NCBI GenBank assembly: GCA_964553925.1
Contig: CAZKNR010000239.1
Location: 1 to 64,000 of the forward strand
DNA: 64,000 nucleotides
Direction of reading: 5' to 3'
Source of the DNA: DAISKN01 sp964553925
GTDB taxonomy: Bacteria; Acidobacteriota; Vicinamibacteria; Marinacidobacterales; SMYC01
A program made the translations under genes and the position numbers. Below the pieces are notes generated by a model that was given only the letters and a program-made list of their open reading frames with translations, was not told where the DNA came from and made no database searches. This document shows positions 60,763-64,000 of the stretch, in pieces. How positions within the stretch are numbered: position 1 is the stretch's first letter; every line of letters begins with the position of its first letter.

Positions 60763-61030
60763 TCCGGCCTGGCTTGGCCCTGCAGTTCACCCGGGGGAGA
60801 TGCTGAGTGAGGAGTTTCTCAAGCCGATGGGGCTGACTCAGGTCGAGGCCGCGCGGGAGCTCGGGATGTCGGTCAATCGGCTGAACGAGCTCGTCCTCGG
60901 CAAACGCGGTGTCACCGCCGACACGGCGCTTCGCCTGGCGCAGCGATTTGGGACGACGCCGCAGTTCTGGATGCACCTCCAGGCCGATTGGGACTTGCAT
61001 CAGGCGATGCGGAAGGTCTCCGCCGCCTGA
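60725..61030 (+). CDS. higA: HigA antitoxin (XRE-type HTH)
   Basis: 101 residues from ATG 60725. VHPGEMLSEEFLKPMGLTQVEAARELGMSVNRLNELVLGKRGVTADTALRLAQRFGTTPQFWMHLQADWDLHQA is the VapI/HigA helix-turn-helix pattern with GxSxNRxNExxxGKRGVTADTAL. It binds HigB and represses the operon, probably at the dyad at 60439-60455. Complete for the family. Confidence 0.92.
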   Translation: MRTKSVAKTITRDPAWLGPAVHPGEMLSEEFLKPMGLTQVEAARELGMSVNRLNELVLGKRGVTADTALRLAQRFGTTPQFWMHLQADWDLHQAMRKVSAA

Positions 61031-61034
61031 GAGC

Positions 61035-61166
61035 GGTCGTTCGATCTTCTCTCCGGAGACGGGTCTGGGAAAGGGGGTATCCGTATCGCCCGACGGCCGG
61101 TGGATTCTCCTTTCGATCGCGGAACCGCGGACGAGCGACATCATGCTGGTCGAGGGATTTCGCTAG
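61035..61166 (+). pseudogene. C-terminal remnant of a TolB/WD40-type protein
   Basis: The frame ends KGVSVSPDGRWILLSIAEPR TSDIMLVEGFR stop (61164-61166). This is the stock ending of the TolB-like propellers fused to kinases or winged-helix domains in Acidobacteria (GxxVSPDGRxxLYS....SDIMLVENFR). The rest of the gene is gone; higA lies directly upstream. Confidence 0.6.
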
Positions 61167-61204
61167 CGGCTGCCAGCCCGCCGATCACCCGTCTAGCGTC
61201 TTCT

Positions 61205-62308
61205 TTACTTCGTAACCGACGGCGTCGCCCCCATCCCTGCGGGAAGCGGCAGCGGGTTGGCCATCAAGTCCCTTCCGAGCTGGATCGTCCGTTTCAACTC
61301 GAGGCTATCCGCGTCCACGACCTGGATCGCGTCTCCGATACCGGTCACGAAGAGCTTGGTTCCGTCGGCCGAAAGGATAAGGGTGGTCGCGGCTCGGCCC
61401 TGCGAGAAGCCTTTCTTCAACGTCACGATGCGACGGCTTTCCATGTCGATCTTCACCAGGTCCTTGAACCCGGCGTAGCCGGTTTTCCCGTCGGGAGAGA
61501 GCGCGAAGACGTTGGCGTCGACCTTGGGGCCAATCTCGAAGCTCGTCGCCTCCCTTTTTCCTAGGTCGAGACGCATGACTCCGGTCATGTCCTTCTTCAA
61601 GAACGGATCCGTCGTCGTGACCAGGCCGTAGTAGACGCCCGGCTCGGGTGAGTAGAGCTCCGTGGGACGGAGCGGACCGTAGCCGGCCTCCCAAGGTGTC
61701 GCGAGCGGGATCTTTCTGACCACCTCGTGGCTCGAGGCGGAGAGCTCGTAGATGTCGCGCGCGAACGCGAAGAACGTCTTGCCGTCGCTCGAGAACGGGA
61801 GAGGAGCGGTGAAATCGGTCCGGATCTCCGGGGGGAAGCGAAAGCTCCCCTTCACCGCGTGCGCGTTCAAGTCGTACACGACGTACTCGGTGTCCTCGGC
61901 CTCGAAGCGGTCGATGTCCATGCCGACGGCCACGACCCGAAGAATGAGCTCCGTCCCCCCGGGATGGGGATACACGTTCAGAATGCGAACTCGGCGTGCC
62001 GCGGTCGAAAGGCGGAGCTCGTCGACCACCTGGCGGGTCTCCGGATCGACGACCTCCACCGCCTCCATGCGGTCGGTGACGTAGTAGAGACGCCGAAAGT
62101 CCGGGGTGTGCGGCGTCTGACCGTAACCGGTGACCGCGCCATAGCGAAGCCGGATCTGGCCGACGAACAGCTCGGTGTCTTCGTCGAGCAAGCGGAGCTC
62201 GTTGGGCCAGAGCCCCATGATGAGGGTCCGGTTCTCGGCGGCGAGAGCGGGTATAGAGGAGAGAGCGAGAGCGAGCGCAGCCGCGACAAGACACGGAGTT
62301 CGATTCAT
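61205..62308 (-). CDS. Exported YVTN-type beta-propeller protein
   Basis: 367 residues with a signal peptide (MNRTPCLVAAALALALSSIPALAAE). Blades carry repeated DxxTxxVVxxI patterns: VVDPETRQVVDELRL, FSSDGKTFFAFARDIYELS, LSPDGKTGYAGFKDLVKIDMESRRIVTL, LSADGTKLFVTGIGDAIQVVDADSLELKRTIQLG. It resembles seven-bladed lactonase/YVTN propellers and the propeller subunit of quinohaemoprotein amine dehydrogenase. No partner genes for an amine dehydrogenase are present, so binding or lactonase function stays open. Confidence 0.8.
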   Translation of the reverse strand: MNRTPCLVAAALALALSSIPALAAENRTLIMGLWPNELRLLDEDTELFVGQIRLRYGAVTGYGQTPHTPDFRRLYYVTDRMEAVEVVDPETRQVVDELRLSTAARRVRILNVYPHPGGTELILRVVAVGMDIDRFEAEDTEYVVYDLNAHAVKGSFRFPPEIRTDFTAPLPFSSDGKTFFAFARDIYELSASSHEVVRKIPLATPWEAGYGPLRPTELYSPEPGVYYGLVTTTDPFLKKDMTGVMRLDLGKREATSFEIGPKVDANVFALSPDGKTGYAGFKDLVKIDMESRRIVTLKKGFSQGRAATTLILSADGTKLFVTGIGDAIQVVDADSLELKRTIQLGRDLMANPLPLPAGMGATPSVTK

Positions 62309-62652
62309 GGTTCCCTGATGTTCTTACACCGGGCAGGCCAGGGTCAATCGCCGGCGCCTGTTGAACCAGAGGAGCGAGATCCAGCTCACCGAAGGCGCGA
62401 CCCGCCGGTATTTCGTACTGGCCGGCCGAACGAGGCGCCATCGAGCGCCGGCGACACCTATTTGCAACGACGATCTTTTGACCCGCGTCCGGGCCGGCGG
62501 TGCTCAGCTCAGCAGAGCCGCCACAACCGTCAGAGAACCTCGGGCGTATCCATGGAACGTTCGTGCGATGTGCGGTGCCAAGATGTCTGCCTTCGACTTA
62601 CTGTTCACTTCTCACGTTGAACCCGCAGCACGCCGATTTTCCACACTTCTCC
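62309..62652. other. Intergenic, no gene recognised
   Basis: About 340 bases between the propeller gene and the cytochrome promoter. I see no ORF with a family pattern, no tRNA and no clear terminator. Short open frames here lack ribosome sites. Composition shifts toward lower GC near the right end. Confidence 0.5.
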
Positions 62653-62680
62653 TTGACATTACGTTGTGATGACGTATCCT
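62653..62680 (+). promoter_or_regulatory. Promoter of the diheme cytochrome gene: TTGACA-16-TATCCT
   Basis: Perfect -35 at 62653-62658, spacer 16, -10-like TATCCT at 62675-62680. The transcription start would lie near 62687, 30 bases before the GTG at 62717 with GGAGGGG in between. This gene therefore has a normal leader. Confidence 0.5.
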
Positions 62681-62716
62681 TCGGCGAAGACTTCAGAAAA
62701 TGGGAGGGGACTGAGC

Positions 62717-63940
62717 GTGAAGTCAAAAGCAGGGCTGTTTGAGTTTGAGATTGCACAAGCGGTTTTAGAAACCTCTAATCTAGTGCTGTCCGGCTTCAGC
62801 CGGATCTTGCGCGTTTCGAAACCATCTTTAGGGTTCGCGCTGCCTCTCGTGTTGGCGATCGGAGGGATCGGATCTCAATCTGCCGCCGCGCAGGTACCGG
62901 GCCAGCTGTCGGAGCAGTTCTTCAAGAACATCCAGGTATTGAAGGGCGAGCCGGCCGAGCTGATGGTGCCCTCCATGCTGTTCATGGAGATCTCGCTCGG
63001 AGTCCACTGCGTGTACTGCCACGACGTCGACAACACGAAACCTGAGCTGGACACCAAACCGATGAAGGCAATCGCGCGGCAGATGATCCAGATGGTGGCG
63101 GACCTCAACAAGAGCGCATTCAAGGGACGTCCTGCCGTGACCTGCTATACGTGCCACCGTGGACACACCAGGCCGGATACCATCCTTCCGTACAACGATG
63201 AGGACGGCGAGCTGCTGCTTCCGGGCGGCGACGCAGATGCGAGACCCACGGTTGATCAGATTCTCGCCGGGAACGTCGCCGTGATGGGCGGGGATACCCT
63301 GGCGAAGGTGACCACCCGCTATGCGAAGGGCACCAGGGCCAACCTTGGCCACATCGACCAGGTTCATCCTGAACGGACAGTGGCCGTCGTGACCCCGATT
63401 GAAATCTATTCGAAGGCTTCCGACAAACGACTGGTCGTCGCGCATAATCAGGCCGGCGACGCGCTCAATTCGTACAACGCTGCTGGCGGCTGGATCAAGG
63501 CTGGAGCGACCGACGCCCGCGACATGAGAGGCTATGAGCTCGACATCGCCAGACTCGAAAACGCGGTGATCGCGCCCGCAAATTTCAGCACCATCCTGCA
63601 AAATCCACGCGTAGTCGGAGAGGAAAGGGTTAACGGTCGCTCCACTTGGGTCGTCAGGGGCCGCATGCAAGCCCTGCCGAGCGTGAAGCTGTACTTCGAC
63701 AAGGACTCGGGCATGCTCCTCAGCATGGCCTATCAGCAGCAGTCATATTACTGCTGCCAGCAGTTCAGGATCGATTACAGCGACTACACCGTTATCGACG
63801 GTGTCAGGATGCCGTTGAAGTGGACTATGAATGGGCCAAGACAAAATATTCTGGTGTTCCAGCTCGATGGGGTGACGGTCAATTCAGCGATTGACGATTC
63901 GCGATTCGCCAAGCCGGCGCCTGCTTCGGCAGCGAGATAG
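62717..63940 (+). CDS. Diheme c-type cytochrome, reaction-centre cytochrome c subunit-like
   Basis: 407 residues from GTG 62717 (GGAGGGG upstream). One hydrophobic segment (LGFALPLVLAIGGIGSQSAAA, about 37-57) acts as signal or anchor. FFKNIQVLKG and MVPSMLFMEISLGVHCVYCHD start the CytoC_RC-like domain; haem sites are CVYCH (about 98) and CYTCH (about 142). The reaction-centre subunit itself has four haems, so this is the two-haem relative frequent in non-phototrophic Acidobacteria. About 200 beta-rich C-terminal residues look LolA-like. GC is visibly lower than in its neighbours, which may reflect transfer. Confidence 0.88.
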   Translation: MKSKAGLFEFEIAQAVLETSNLVLSGFSRILRVSKPSLGFALPLVLAIGGIGSQSAAAQVPGQLSEQFFKNIQVLKGEPAELMVPSMLFMEISLGVHCVYCHDVDNTKPELDTKPMKAIARQMIQMVADLNKSAFKGRPAVTCYTCHRGHTRPDTILPYNDEDGELLLPGGDADARPTVDQILAGNVAVMGGDTLAKVTTRYAKGTRANLGHIDQVHPERTVAVVTPIEIYSKASDKRLVVAHNQAGDALNSYNAAGGWIKAGATDARDMRGYELDIARLENAVIAPANFSTILQNPRVVGEERVNGRSTWVVRGRMQALPSVKLYFDKDSGMLLSMAYQQQSYYCCQQFRIDYSDYTVIDGVRMPLKWTMNGPRQNILVFQLDGVTVNSAIDDSRFAKPAPASAAR

Positions 63941-64000
63941 TTGTCAGGTTAAATGCGAATCTTTCCAACAAGAGTCAATCCCGGCGTAATAGATGTCGCG
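63941..64000. other. Window end, nothing recognised
   Basis: The last 60 bases follow the cytochrome stop and hold no visible gene or hairpin. Confidence 0.5.

Noticed and set aside
62361..62669. Short open frame upstream of the cytochrome
   Set aside because: No ribosome site, no homology pattern, and it overlaps the promoter.
1..64000. tRNA, rRNA, CRISPR arrays and replication origin
   Set aside because: Looked for on both strands by eye; no repeats-with-spacers, no tRNA-like T-loop context and no origin boxes were convincing.

Overview
The window looks like a chromosomal segment of an acidobacterium-like, high-GC heterotroph, assembled from a genome or metagenome. The lineage is inferred from family signatures and not from a marker gene. 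The signatures are an ADOP-type FtsX/MacB permease without its own ATPase (23.5-25.9 kb), DUF5916/CBM9-type outer-membrane barrels, a diheme 'photosynthetic reaction centre cytochrome c subunit'-like protein, a TolB/WD40 gene remnant, and many secreted amidohydrolases and peptidases. No rRNA, tRNA or CRISPR array was seen.

Layout. 1-4.2 kb is mobile: a three-tyrosine-recombinase cassette (recombinase-in-trio, RIT) with perfect 30-bp terminal inverted repeats. It sits between the C-terminal part of an IS91-family transposase and the N-terminal part of a LytS-like sensor kinase. 4.3-14.9 kb holds secreted and outer-membrane proteins, a frameshifted YtcJ-like amidohydrolase, a ParDE-like toxin-antitoxin pair, an M20 peptidase and a catalytic/degenerate M16 peptidase pair. 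15.2-19.2 kb is a tightly packed four-gene operon of three unrecognised proteins and a DyP-type haem peroxidase; it is the best candidate for an undescribed system. 19.3-32.3 kb contains an S9D peptidase, an M24 peptidase, the ADOP permease, a TPR protein, TrmB, a fatty-acid desaturase, a double alpha/beta-hydrolase fusion, a VOC protein and further hydrolases.

32.4-34.7 kb is an accessory patch bracketed by a ~145-bp direct repeat of the sbcC 3' end. The left copy belongs to an sbcC relic whose middle has been deleted. The patch contains decayed toxin-antitoxin pieces, an intact HicBA and a small unknown cargo gene. 34.7-38.2 kb is the intact sbcDC operon. 38.3-49.8 kb is a mosaic of DJ-1/PfpI, DsbA-like, amidohydrolase, HEAT, hydrolase, DUF4143 ATPase (with a palindromic operator-like site), M20, PilZ, GNAT, HD-domain and META-domain genes. 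49.9-51.8 kb holds two almost identical outer-membrane barrel genes in tandem. 51.9-55.8 kb carries an S9A peptidase and an orphan histidine kinase in one operon, then a CX4CH cytochrome-like lipoprotein. 56.2-62.3 kb carries a PQQ-type propeller, an APC transporter, a SnoaL-like protein, a DapA-family aldolase, HigBA with its operator, a TolB relic and a YVTN-type propeller. The window closes with the diheme cytochrome.

Together the genes suggest a cell specialised in breaking down peptides and amino-acid derivatives outside the cytoplasm: two M20, one M24, two M16 and two S9 peptidases, amidohydrolases and an APC importer. Around this is a moderate load of mobile elements and toxin-antitoxin genes. 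Several starts are GTG or TTG, and several genes have a sigma70-like -10 only a few bases before the start codon, which suggests leaderless or near-leaderless transcripts.
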